Part shown: positions 41,627 to 53,203 of the stretch, piece by piece
Numbering within the stretch: the stretch's first letter is position 1
How the letters are laid out: each line of letters opens with the position of its first letter
Origin: Lactifluus volemus
Taxonomy: Eukaryota; Basidiomycota; Agaricomycetes; Russulales; Russulaceae
DNA: 64,000 bases
NCBI GenBank assembly: GCA_022376515.1
Contig: WTXI01000001.1
Coordinates: 1,550,001 to 1,614,000 of the forward strand
Direction of reading: 5' to 3'
Made by a program: the position numbers and the translations under genes
The notes under the pieces: model-generated
What the model saw: only the letters and a program-made list of their open reading frames with translations
What the model was told of the DNA's origin: nothing
Database searches by the model: none

Positions 41627-41761
41627 GCTGCTTGTAATTGAGAAGGATGGATGCTAAGTTATTGCTGGAGGAAGACTTGAGATGCTCGTAGTCATACCTA
41701 TTGAATACTGCGGTTGGAGAAATAGGATACGGCAGCGGTGGAGAAGGTATATTATGGGTTG

Positions 41762-42226
41762 TTATGAGGCTCGACAGATAACCTCTCCGCTAAGCTGTAG
41801 TTGTAATGCTTCCCTTGCCTCCAACCATTCGTATTCCTTGTTGTTTGTCTGTATGACTACGATCTCGCCCATGCCCAATGGCTTGACAGTTTTTGCAGAA
41901 CGGCCCGTACACAGTCGCCGAATCTCGCCGATGTCCATGAATACGCGTTTTCTCGGCTTGCTGACCAAGTGCATGTTCTCGAGAACCGGCCTATCGTTTC
42001 TATATTTGAGATCTGCCCATATGCGCCGTTGGGCCTCCCTAACATCTAGAAACTCTTCTGGGGAAGGGGCGTCGGTTGTACCCCTTGTGATATTGGTGAG
42101 AAAGCCGGCACGAAGGAGGATAGAAAGAATGGCGAGGTTTTGAGTAGTATGGGGGACAGAAATGCGTGCGTGACGTGCACGAAAAGCGTTTTGGAGACGT
42201 GCGCAGAGGTCGTAAGGGAGGGGCAT
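41762..42226 (-). CDS. Mitochondrial small-subunit ribosomal protein uS8m
   Basis: A single intron-free ORF of about 154 residues, starting MPLPYDLCARLQNAFRARHA. The N-terminal part (VPHTTQNLAILSILLRAGFL, TNITRGTTDAP) matches fungal mitochondrial S8. The C-terminal part has KPRKRVFMDIGEIRRLC, then GMGEIVVIQTNNKEYEWLEA. uS8 binds the central domain of the small-subunit rRNA. I chose the internal ATG at 42226 over an upstream in-frame one because the family begins right there. It is divergent from the Ups2-like gene, so two mitochondrial genes share a promoter. Confidence 0.88.
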   Translation of the reverse strand: MPLPYDLCARLQNAFRARHARISVPHTTQNLAILSILLRAGFLTNITRGTTDAPSPEEFLDVREAQRRIWADLKYRNDRPVLENMHLVSKPRKRVFMDIGEIRRLCTGRSAKTVKPLGMGEIVVIQTNNKEYEWLEAREALQLQLSGEVICRAS

Positions 42227-42415
42227 TGAACGGTTTGGTTTTGGTGAGTTGAGAATGAGGTTAACGGGAAATGCGTGGGAACTCGATCCCACGATCCCTC
42301 CGCTCCGACGCTTTATTCATTTGTCCCTCCTCCTAAAAATTTTGAGCAACCTTCAATTCACTCTTGACATCACTTGGGTCTCCCTCCATCGGACAGATTT
42401 CTCCACGTTTTCACC
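42227..42415. promoter_or_regulatory. Bidirectional promoter of two mitochondrial genes
   Basis: 189 bp separate uS8m and the Ups2-like gene. The spacer includes a GGAACTCGATCCCACGATCC stretch (42279-42298) rich in GATCC repeats. No TATA box is evident. Confidence 0.4.
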
Positions 42416-43094
42416 ATGCACTATTTCTCCCAGTCGTTCAACTACGAGTAAGTATTTCTTGTCACACCCAAAGGATCCAGCTCATGCTCACCAATTCCAC
42501 TCTTGTCATCTCCACTCTCAGTCATTCATGGGCACATGTTGTCATTGGGATGTGGCACAAATACCCCAATCCCCACTGTTCTCATGTGGTGACCGTAGAT
42601 GTCATCGACCGCTCTGTGGATCCTTTGACCGGTATTATCCGGACAGAGCGGGTGCTTGGTTGTAAACAAAAGGCACCTACGTGGATCATCAAGGTGTGTT
42701 TCTCGCTATTGTCGCCTCGTCATTTTCCTTATCGAAGAATTACCCATAGTTTTTGGGCGGTTCGGAGGATGCGTTTGTTCGTGAGATCTCCTTTGTAGAC
42801 CCGTCAACGCAAACGACGTCCATCTCTACTGTCAACCTCTCACTCTCCCAATTCGCAACGTGCCACGAAAGAATCGTATATTCTCCTGCCCCCGGCGGGC
42901 GTACTGCATTTCACCAAACGGCAGAGATTCAGGCACGCATGACGATGTGGAGAACAGCAGCGGACAAGTTTGAAAATTGGCTCGCTGTACGGTTTGAGCA
43001 GAATGCACAGTTGGGAAAGGCTGCATTTACGGACGTGCTGCGACAATTATGGGAGGATTCAAAAGACAAGAACCCGGCTAACACACCAGCATAG
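42416..43094 (+). CDS. PRELI/MSF1-domain lipid transfer protein, Ups2/SLMO type
   Basis: Start MHYFSQSFNYD, joined over an intron to HSWAHVVIGMWHKYPNPHCS. Then HVVTVDVIDRSVDPLTGIIR, TERVLGCKQKAPTWIIK joined to FLGGSEDAFVREISFVDP, NLSLSQFATCHERIVYSPAP and the C-terminal helix KFENWLAVRFEQNAQLGKAA. WIIK-LGG and the CHERIVYSP segment are closer to yeast Ups2 and animal SLMO than to Ups1. Ups2 with Mdm35 moves phosphatidylserine across the mitochondrial intermembrane space, feeding PE synthesis. A second, Ups1-like family member is at 61793. All three exons splice in phase with no frame break. Confidence 0.9.
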
Positions 43095-43497
43095 ATATTG
43101 TCCGGGTTCTTTCTCTCCTTACATTAGACGTACTTTATATGTTTTTTTAAAAGCCTTAGCTTCGCGGCATACCATGATACTTCATGACTTATCTCTCCGT
43201 CGTCATCACATCCATGTAGATGTAGATGCTCGCTTTGGTGGCGATTTGATAGGATTGTCCCATACGGGTATATGGTACATGACGTAATAGACGAAACCCC
43301 CCTCTAGATCTGTAAATAAACTATCCTCGACGTGGACACTGACCATTACTTGGTTGTCTAGTGGGGCGGTCTTTAACCACAATCAAGAGAGTCGACACCT
43401 TGCAACCGTCGACAAGAGCACCCCCACAGCACCGCAGCACCGCAGCCATCATTCAAGAGGTATCCTCGAGACTGACCAGTGCTGATCGAAAGGAAAC
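43095..43497. other. Spacer upstream of the TFIIIC gene
   Basis: About 400 bp without a gene. It holds a tRNA A-box-like string TGGTTGTCTAGTGG (about 43351-43364) and a CAGCACCG-type short tandem (about 43426-43447). Confidence 0.45.
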
Positions 43498-43527
43498 GGG
43501 TTCGAACCCTCCTACGGGCAGAATTTT
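43498..43527 (+). promoter_or_regulatory. B-box-like element just upstream of the TFIIIC-138 start, with T4
   Basis: GGGTTCGAACCC (43498-43509) contains the pol III B-box core GGTTCGA and is followed by TCCTACGGGCAG and a TTTT at about 43524-43527. It lies 35 bases before the ATG at 43544. The related copy at 43644 shares TTCGAACC and GGGCAG at similar spacing. A TFIIIC binding site is inferred. Confidence 0.5.
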
Positions 43528-43543
43528 CCCAAATTCGTCTCCG

Positions 43544-46500
43544 ATGGATGAACTAGTACACCACTGCCTACGTGAACTTGCCTTTGATGGCGATCTAGGT
43601 GAGTCTCGTTTACGTGATACAAGTCAGGCTGGAGGAGGGCGGCAGTTCGAACCTCCCTTGGGCAGGCTGTCTTGACTTGGCTGCTAACCTTCCGTCTCCC
43701 CCTCAGGGTGCCATCCCTCACGACTCCGCGATTTTATCACAAGTTATTACTTGGATCCACACCACCCACATCAACAAGTCGTTGATGATGCATATTTTGC
43801 TTTTGTCTGGTCCCTTGTCGTTTGCCAATCTACCGTACGCGTGGGGACTGTACCAGACGGCGCTACCACTGAGGTATATATCGCACCGCAACAAAGCCAG
43901 AAGAGAAAATCGAAAGATAAAGATCGAGTCGATGACACCCAGTCGGTGACCCCGTTGACATTGCTGCCAGATGCAAGATCGAGTACTTTCGATGATCTGC
44001 AATCACAATATGGAGATGCACTAAGAATTTCGGTTGACGCGGATACCTCGTTCGCTGCAATCACAGGCTCGCACATTCGCGTAAGCTTCCCCTCAATCCA
44101 ATCTAACTCTCTCATCGATGCTTTACCCACACAGCCACCAAAGCTGACACCTATGGTTTACACGGCGCTTCAGTTCATCACCCGAGGGCGAGAACATGGC
44201 ATCAGCACCGTTGATCTCGGCAAGAAAACCGGCTATGATCAAAAGACCTGTTTCTATCTGATAAAGCAACTGCTTGAACTCGAGCTTGTTGTCAAGCTTC
44301 GCCGCGGGGGCGTGGGCACCAACTTTTGTGTCCACAGGTATTTCTTTGAACACAGTCCATTGTGGCGACAAATCCAAGACGAAGGTGAAGACTCCAAGGA
44401 GGTCCATGCCGATGAAGGTGGTCTTGACAATGAGGAAACTGTCTCAACCCAAGATGATTTCCGAGCCCCTATACAGTTTGATCCAATCGATGCTAGGCAC
44501 CTGTCTAGTCTATCTCTTATCCAGTCCAGGGTCGTCAAGCTGCTGAAACATTCAAAGTCCTATACTCACCCCTCTCAAAATCTGCTTGTCACAATAGTAA
44601 GCAAACCCCTTAGACTTGATTCATCATCAATCTGAATACCTCTTTCAGGGCTTTCTGAACCCTACCAAAACTGATCGCCGCTTTTTCCAAAGCCGGCTCC
44701 GTGAGCTTATTGAAGCCCGTGTTGTGGAAAGGGTGATGGTACCTGGTACTGCTCGAAGCGGAGCGGCTTCAATACCGTGCATCCGTTTGATTTCAGACGA
44801 CAATGACGCCACAAATGAGACAAATGAGTACACGACTCACATTCCACGAGATCCTTCCATGAATGATGTGCCAGGTTCGTATGCTAGGCCAGGCGCCCTG
44901 TCTCAAACTAAGCCCTTCTTAGGTGGTCAGCCCAGCACAATCAAGGTGAACGTCACAATTCACAAGCAGATGATCAATCTGCTAGAGAATGCTAGTACAA
45001 AAGGCATGACCTTGAATGTAACGATATGTCACCATTTATATGTCTTGGTGTAGTCTGACAGTTTGACAGGAAATCTCTGGGGCACTTGGGAACTTTGACC
45101 GCCGCACACTCGAATTACTGTTGACGAAATTGGAGAAGGTCCCTCCACCCGCACATCTTAGCGACCTGAGGGTTGTTCAGCTAATGGAAACTCACGGCCG
45201 TGAAAGACGTTGGCGCTATTTCACGCTTGCATCCTATCGGACAGTCATCGCTAACGAGAAATTGGACGACCAAGATGGCCCTTATTCCTCCTTTGACTTC
45301 TCCAGCGTTGGAGATTTTGCACCTTTCGTCGCGGATGATTTTTATATCGACCTTACTGAACTTAATCATTTCATGGACAATGCGTTCAGTAAGTCTGGAA
45401 AGACCGAGGACGGTAGCGAAGAAGCAACACGCAAACACACAAAGAAGGCAACCTCTGGGGCTTCCAGACTCGCAGAGCGTGGCAAGAAGCGTGGGCGGCA
45501 AGAAGCTGGACTGGACACCGATGCCGATGGACGGCCCAGTCCACCAAAGAAGCGTGGAAGGCCCCGCAAATATCCCCTCGAAAGTCAACACAGTGGCACC
45601 GACGCAATATTGAAGAGCGTTGCACCGCTACCTGAAGGTGGCCATGGTCAGGAGGTCCTTGGAAACCGTATAGCAGCACCACCCTCTGGAGGCACAGTTA
45701 TAGAGCTTGGAGAACTTTCAAATGTGCCAAAGAAACGCCGCCGGCCTCCAGACGACGGGCAATGCGGCGTGTCAGTTCCTGAATCTGCCCGGGCTAGGAG
45801 GCGAGGAAAGCGACTTCCGCCACCTAGCGATGCAGTGGAGCGTCCACCCTCCCGAGAGTGTCCCCATCCTCCCACCGTTCACGTAACGTCTCACCCCATG
45901 TCTGAACCGCCACGGTTGCCATCAAACACCGACGCTAGGGAAATGGAGGTGCCTAGGGAACTCAATATTCTTCGCAAGGTCCTAGCCATCTTGAATATTC
46001 AGCTCGGCCAGAACTCACATTCTCATCTTTGCCTGATGACCTTTCATCAGAGGGTCCAGGCATGACCATGGTGACCGCTGATAGCTACGACCCTGGCTTG
46101 TCCCAACCCAAGGTCCAACATCCCGATCTACCACAAACGGACGTCCAAGTTCTAGACGAACAAGAGCCCGAGGACGGGATAACAGTCCGGATGGGCTCAA
46201 CATCTGCCAACACTGTGTCAGGGATGGAGACCCCAGTTCGCGAGTCTGCAATAACCCGCACGGCCTCTGAATCACCCTCTGTTTCACAAAAGCGGAGAGA
46301 GAAGGGCTCAACGCCATACTCGAGAAGCAATGTATCGCTTCTTCGGCGCGAAAATGAGTTCTTCAAGATATTGGAGGAATCCGGCGGAATTGTTCATCTA
46401 GGTTCCAAAGAGTTCCTAGATGCACATCTGGCGCTTTTGGATACCTTGGCCTCGGCTGGAGAACCTACTAGTGGTTTGCCTGGAATCAAGGTTGACAAGC

Positions 46501-49500
46501 GCACCATCGAGAATACGTTCGAAAGTTTGGAAAACAGGGGCAAAGTCAAGATTCTGAAGACTGCGCTCTCCACAGTGACAGGTGCCCAACGTCCCGCACG
46601 TATCATCTATTCCCCTACAGTGGAGCAATCCCGGTTAGACACCTTCCTTGCCGAACTAGGCAAGGGACCGCACGGAACACCCTATTCTGTACGCAACCCC
46701 ACCGCAACCGGCGTTCCTCCCGGAGAGTTGAAATCGAGGAGACCCGCCCAGCCTCTCAGGCTGTTGCAATCAGAACGTGGGGTTGACAACATCGGACAGT
46801 GGTCCAAGAACAGCGGCAGAGCAGACCAGCTCTTTGAGTCCGATGACCAAACGATTCATGATGTCCTCTTGACCGAGAGGACAACCCTCGCACAATTATA
46901 TGGGTTCGTTCCTGGGAAGATGGCGAGAGCTCGAGAGCTCCATTTGGCTACTCTGGATGCTCTGCACCCACATGATAACTCCCCGATCCCCATCTCGCCG
47001 GCTCAACGCATCGTGAACTTCTCTCAGTATTTTCAAGGTTTGCCTATTGGAGTATATTGTTCAGTCTTATCCACCCTCGTTCAGAGCGACGAACTCTCCC
47101 AAATCCTGTCCACCGAAGAAGGCCGTCGAACGCTAGTCAAAGATCTACCACAATCCTTGCGGACACTCCTTCAGATCGGGCGGGCGCGTTCCCGGGAGCG
47201 CTTACTGGAGTTGTTTGAAATTCTTCACCAACTGAACCTAGTTGCACCTCTACAACCCTCCAACTCTTCAAGTGCTCTGTTACGCTGCGACTCGACTGAA
47301 GACGGCCCTTCAGCTTTCGATGCCTTTACGGGCGACGTGTCGACAACGAACTATCGTTCGGCGCCTGACTATTGGCTTTTCCATGACAACGCAGCTTTGT
47401 ATCTCTGGGCGTTATCTGCTGAATCGCCGCCTTTTTGGAAGACGACTTCTGTGCACGCTCGCCTTGATGCTGTAACTTACTGGAATGAATTACAGCCAGC
47501 TTGCGAGAGCAAATCGTTTTCCCAAAGTGTGACACGAGGCACACCTTCTCGGACCGTTGCCCCAAATACTGCCTTTGCGCGCTCCATCACCCGTGATGCC
47601 TCTTGGAGCAGAGCGTACGATCTATCGTGGCATCAACGCCAGTATCTGAAACGATTCATCTCTCGACCAAGAGGCGATACCCAGCTTCAGGATGAGGAGG
47701 ATATCCCCACCTTGGAGAGAGTTTCGTGGGTCACAAGCGCACCGTTGTCTGTCGTGAAAGATTTTCTCCAGAAGGAACGTGCCTCACAACTCCGAGAGCT
47801 AGACAAGGTCAGAATGCGCGCTTCAGAAAATGAGGATCCCGACCATGCACAGAGGATGGCACAGGAAAAGGAGTTGTTGGCAAAGAAAGTCGCAGATTCC
47901 AAGGCACGGAAGGAGAGGGAGTGGGAGGCTATATTGAATGCCGTCCACCCTGGGGCATTAGAAGGCGTAGCAGCGACCAAAGTGGCGCGGGTCCGCAAGC
48001 GATATTTGCAGTCTGGCGTAGCTAGCGACAGAAGCCGTTGGGAAGATGAAGTGCGCGACGCTATTCGACAGCTTCAGAGCACCGCAAAGGCCGTTTTGTC
48101 CTCTGCGCAGCGCCCGGCCTCGGTGCGAGGCCTCGCGTCTGTTGCCATTGTCGTCCCCCCACCGGAAACTCCAGCAGCTCCGACGCACCCTGCAGGACTA
48201 CCCCCAGTGGTAGTGAACCAACCCAGCAAGTCGATCGAGCAGCTCATCGCTGAGCAAGGGCCGGCACGTGAGGACGTGAGGAAGAAGAAACGCAAAAGGA
48301 AGGATGGTAAGGAGTTCCTTTTGTTGAGCATAAAGGAAGGAACGTTGAACCTTTTACTTTGTGTTTCTCAGGGAATCAACAAAGTGGAAACATGGACAAT
48401 GAAGGCGACCAGTCGCACCGAAGGAGTCGTTTCTTATGGAACAAGGACTATGATGAACTAGCTCAAGACGCAAGTGCTATCCTTAGAGTACGCTTGCGGG
48501 AGGCGGGTGGACGCATGGATTGGTTCGCGCTCCGCCAAGTCTTTCCGGCAGTCCCAAGAAACTCTGTGCGCCAGCGCATTGCAAGTTTGAGGGAAGTACC
48601 ACGCAACGAGGCCTACATGAGGCGCCTTGAGGACCAGTGGTATCACCTTTGGAAACAATATCGAGGCTCAGAACATCTACCAGATCCAAACCCGCAAAGT
48701 CCAACAGACTTTGATCTCATCAAACATCTAGAGTTCTTCCGGAACTTTGTTGATAAGAATGCATTGTACGTCCCGCGATACTTACTAACTGATGCAAAGG
48801 CTGAACCGATGACTCAAGGCGGGTCGGTTTCCAAGAAACATCGACGACTTTGTGCTCCCTGAAACTGTCTCTCAATTACACGCGTCGTGGGATGTGCTGG
48901 TCAAGCCGGACAGTAACCCAGCTTGGGAGTTTCTTTGGGAATCGAAAGTCGACGAAAATCGCGAGAAAGGGCTTTTGCAAACAGCATTCACGACCGGCGA
49001 CGATGATATGCCTACAATTTATGACGGTCCGGGTAACAGCCGGGAGGACCAGGTCGCCGAGGCGGCATTGAAGGTTCGTACACCCTCCTTCCCATACAGT
49101 TGCAGCCCGTTAACGTGGCGAAAGATGGTGTTCGGGACGCCAAACGAAAGTTACGACCCCTCAAGAGCAGCAGCTCTGCTGCACTCTGTGGGAGAAGAAC
49201 CAGTATCGAGGGCAAAGGACAATCTTCTTAACCGTGGTTTCTATCGAAGGTTGTTCGGGACCCTCAGAAGTCCAAGCCTGGTCGAATCCTAAAAATTTCC
49301 GAAATGTGACTGTTATTGCCGCAATCTTAGCGCTTTGTTGTATCTAACTATTCATTTAGCAACCAAAACGCCCTCAATGGCACCATACCGCAAGATGTAT
49401 TTCACGACGCGACCGCGCTAGATGCACTATGCAGTCAACAAGAAGCTTGGCGGGAATGGCCGTTGCGAGCATCGGATGGAGATCTGGCTATGTTAGTTCA

Positions 49501-50542
49501 GGTAACGTCGGAAGGTCTTGTAAGTAGTCGGCTGCAATTGCGGGGCCAGTTCTGTATTGAGTTACGAATCTTAGGTGGACTTCAGATTTGATGTCACTGA
49601 GGCCAAAGCGGCCCGCGTCGAAATTGACTGGAACAGCAAAAAGGCTGGTAAGTGGACTCGTGCGTCTGTGAGAAACACGTATGTTGAGATGTTTCATACA
49701 GATGACGACCACATTGAGACCACGATTTTCACACGTTTCACGGGCACGTCGATATCAGATGCGGAGGATGCCCTGGGGAGCAGGGCGGACACTCCTGCAA
49801 CTGAGATAGAGGACAACGAGGAACACGGTAAAACATTCAAGGCACAGTTGCATGTTGTCGGAAGTTTTCCGAAGGCGTAGTGAACTGCGAGTCGTGCCTG
49901 AAGACTGCACTGAGAGTATGGACAGACCAATCTGATACGAACGAGCGAGAAGTGGCCCGCAGAGCTTTAGACATGCTTGATGTGGCGGGCATCGCTGGCC
50001 TCGACATCAATACTTTCTTGGTAAGCACCATTCACAGATTCTGGTGACTGACAACGAATTAAGGACGTTTCTCCTTCTCAGGCAAAGGTTAAGGTCGCGG
50101 AACAAGCCGGCCGTGAGAACGCCGGTGTCCTGTCAGTTTTGGGATCACTGATGGACGGCCCTGTATCTCTCATTACATTCGTCGGTCATTCCGGGCTGCG
50201 CGTTGTATTGTCACGTCACTCCGAACCTTGGGTGGTTACCGTCAACGAAGAACCTCGAGTCAACATTCTCCCACGGCGATGGTTGGATATAAGAGGGATC
50301 AAAATACAAGAAACGTGGCGTGCGGCGTTGCGCGCGGTGCTTGGAATGATCGTATTTAGACCAGGGATTTCGCAGGCAAGTTGACCGTTTATGACCGGTA
50401 GTTCTTGGTTGCTAAGAATGGACCAGGCTGAGATAGTGTGGCGATTACGGTCAGTATATGATGGGCTGAGGTAATTGATGTGTTGCGACAACTTGACGAA
50501 GAGGGTTTCGTGCGACGACGGGAACGTACGAATTTGGATTAA
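43544..50542 (+). CDS. TFC3: TFIIIC largest subunit, B-block-binding (Tfc3/tau138/Sfc3)
   Basis: Exon 1 encodes MDELVHHCLRELAFDGDLG and splices (intron 43599-43706) to CHPSRLRDFITSYYLDPHHP. The B-block winged helix is at about 44150-44350 (LTPMVYTALQFITRGREHGI, KTGYDQKTCFYLIKQLLELE, VVKLRRGGVGTNFCVH). More winged-helix segments follow (FFQSRLRELIEARVVERVM; EFFKILEESGGIVHLGSKEF). An AT-hook-like KKRGRPRKYP lies at about 45549. The C-terminal half has VRLREAGGRMDWFALRQVFP, NIDDFVLPETVSQLHASWDV and a last winged helix FRPGISQAEIVWRLRSVYDG ending RRRERTNLD. This subunit binds the B box of tRNA genes and starts pol III assembly. Frame changes without clear introns occur near 45955-46030 and 50465-50472, and the 48770-48840 joint is unsure. 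Intron 1 carries a B-box-like motif. Confidence 0.88.
43641..43665 (+). promoter_or_regulatory. Second B-box-like element inside TFC3 intron 1
   Basis: AGTTCGAACCT (43644-43654), continued by CCCTTGGGCAGG, lies within the 108-base first intron. It matches the copy upstream of the ATG over TTCGAACC(C)TCC and GGGCAG. A flanking GGAGGG (about 43631) can pair with the CCTCCC (43652-43657). Confidence 0.45.
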
Positions 50543-50770
50543 TTAAATTTGTAGCCAAGTTTGTTGGTTTTTAAGTGATCGGCATTGGTATCTGTTAGAT
50601 TAAAATGGATCGATTCGTGTCGCTAAGAAACAGAACATTCTCTCTCACACGTTCCCTTCTTTATTGATCACCTCTTGCCCCAGGTTGGGCTGTTGCTGTT
50701 TCACTCAGCTCATACCTCTTTCTTTCGTTTATGCCCAGGTGGCTCGTCTTTCTTTTTCACCGTGCTTGCT

Positions 50771-52977
50771 ATGCGTCTCAAACACCTTCTCGCTTTCTTA
50801 CCAGTCGGTAGCGTGGGACTTATCGTGCGTAACTTGTCCACCTCCCCATCTACACTTTCTAATCCCCTTCTACAGTGGAACAGGATCACTGCATCACGCA
50901 TTTCTATTTTTTATCTCGTTTTCTCCATCATCAATTGCATTTTTCAAATCTTCTTCCAGTCTCAAGAGTTTTTCATCAATCAGCATGCCGCGGATTTCCT
51001 AACCCACCTTACTGGCATTGGTAATGCCACCTTCCAGGGTTTCTTCGTCCTGGATTCCCAACTCCATCTCTGTACCCACGTTCCAAGCACAATAAGCACG
51101 AAATCTTGCCAAGTTGTCTGGAATGGAACAATTATTGGTTCAGCGCACGCCGATGCGGATACCTCTCCATATACCTCCTCGATCATTCCTGTGACTACCA
51201 CCTCATCTGACAGTACCATTCCCGTTCCTTCCTCTACAACTCTCGTGTCTAGCCCCGCCACCACAACCTCGACTGACCGCGACCATGATCATTCGGACAG
51301 GAGACAAGTCGTATCCAAATCACCTCACTCGAAGGAAATCGCCATTGTTGGACCTGACAACAAGACCTCCGTCGTTTTGGAAGGGTTCGGAAGAAACGGG
51401 CAGAACGTCACATTGGACCACAAATGCCTTGTTGCACTCAATTGGCCTTTACAGACGTACGCATGGCTTCTCACCTTTTTGAGGTTAAAGTTTACGCGCT
51501 TATTTTTCCGTTTCAGGTTGAGAAATACAAAACGCGAGGACTTTACATTTCTCGCCTTCCAAATCTGGGTGCTGGGGATGTCCCTGGTTGCTCTGCTTAA
51601 CGAGTCAATCCCGCACATGTATGTCTACGCCCCAGTCCCAAGTGCCGTATCTGATACACGCGGTCCAGCATCGCTGCCCTCCTCACCCATTTATCCGCAA
51701 CGGCATGGGGTGGTTTCCAGTTTTACAATATAAGGATGTTTCACCAAGGTTACACCAGGCTCGTGACCCATGGTGCCTGTGGAGTTGATATTCTACCGCA
51801 TTACTGGAAGCCAAGTATTACCGCTGAAGCTGCCAGTTTGATCTTCAATGTGGCAGCCTTGATTCTCTCCTGTTTCTTGTCTTTCAGGATTGTCAAGGTG
51901 ATGAATGATTTGGAATGAGTCTTGAACAGCGCAGCTAACGTGAGAACCGTTTTTGGTAGTTGTTTGGATGGCAAACCTTCAAGCGTGTCGGTGCCTCTAG
52001 AACGATCAATAGGATCTACAAGCTCGTCTTGATACTGTCGACCGTCATTCAGCTTACACTGTTCTTCGTCGTTACCACAGCAGCCATCTGGATTGACCAA
52101 CTTTATAACGGTGCTATCGCCCTTCTGACCACGCAGGCAAACTCAAACCTCTATCAGGCCCTTTTAGTCCTCGTCCTCGTCGTAGGTTAATGGTCTTTCT
52201 TACCTGGACTCCTGCTCATATGCCTTTCATAGTTACTCATTCCATGGCTCTCACGGCATGTCTATTTTACGCACATTTTCCTTGATAGTATTAACGCTAT
52301 TTTCAGGGTTGGTTTGCTGCCAGGTTGGAATTGAGATTCCCAATGATGGTGTTCCTGTCCCTCTCCGCCTTATATCTCTTCGGTTTGGGGCTCATGTTCA
52401 CCTCGACTACATTCCGTTGGACTTTCGTCACGTGGGGCTTCTTCGGTGCGATAACATTCGTTTCAGGACTTCTGATCCTAGTCGGGTTGGTCGTTGGCAT
52501 TATGTGCCGCATGAATTCGGCAAGGGTTTACCTCAGTATCGTAAGCGCATCGATGTGCCTTTGTGGTATTTTTTTTTTACCTACTTTTCTTTTCCAGTGA
52601 AAGACCAGGAGCCACTTGCGGACGCCGAAATTGTTCAACCTCCGTCAAGTGAAGGAGAACCCTCCGACGAGAAGGTTGACTTCCCTTCTACACTGCACTC
52701 TCTTCCGTCGTTTTCTTCAACCATGTTCGAGTCAAAGGAATACTCTCCCTCGTCTGACCAGATGGGACCCCGATTCTTCAACAAGTCGGCGTCTCCATTC
52801 GATCAGCGCATGGACGTTGAATCCGGTCCTCCGAGTCATTCCGTGACACGCTCAAAATCTTCACATACGGGCTTTTCATCAAAGTCAGCAACTTCACTGG
52901 CCCGTGGTGGCAGCCAGCACAGCACGTCAAGTCGCGCTTCAGATGAATCCTTCGGATGTCAATGGGCTATTGAATAA
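50771..52977 (+). CDS. Polytopic membrane protein of unknown function
   Basis: Not assigned to a named family. I start at 50771 (MRLKHLLAFLPVGSVGLI), joined over an intron (GTGCGT..CTACAG) to WNRITASRISIFYLVFSIIN. A Ser/Thr-rich extracytoplasmic loop with several N-glycosylation sequons (NAT, NGT, NKT, NVT) comes next (about 51000-51430). Hydrophobic spans then include DFTFLAFQIWVLGMSLVALL, AASLIFNVAALILSCFLSF, KLVLILSTVIQLTLFFVVTT, MVFLSLSALYLFGLGLMFTS and ITFVSGLLILVGLVVGIMCR. The Ser-rich cytosolic tail ends FGCQWAIE. The WQTFKRVGAS-RTINRIYKL loop looks conserved. One base is missing near 52512-52520: adding it gives CRMNFGKGLPQYLKDQEPLA, in phase with the next intron. A receptor-like topology is possible. 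Confidence 0.75.
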
Positions 52978-53203
52978 CTCATTCGTCGTTAATTATTTTG
53001 CACTTCCACCTAGAGTGGGTAGACTATATAACCCTTTGCGTGTGTACGAACAATTTCGCTATGTACAGTCGTTACTGAAGGACAATGAAAAAAAAAGGAC
53101 TGCGGGCTATCCATGAAATACTAATCTTACACTACAAGTCCTTGAAAAAGTGTCATTTAGAGATTCCGGATCGTGAAATGTACTGGTATGCTATCCCAGA
53201 GCT

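Noticed and set aside
43490..43670. tRNA genes at the two GTTCGAACC motifs
   Set aside because: The T-stem pairs only at its inner positions and no matching acceptor strand lies upstream; the cloverleaf cannot be built. Kept only as B-box-like motifs.
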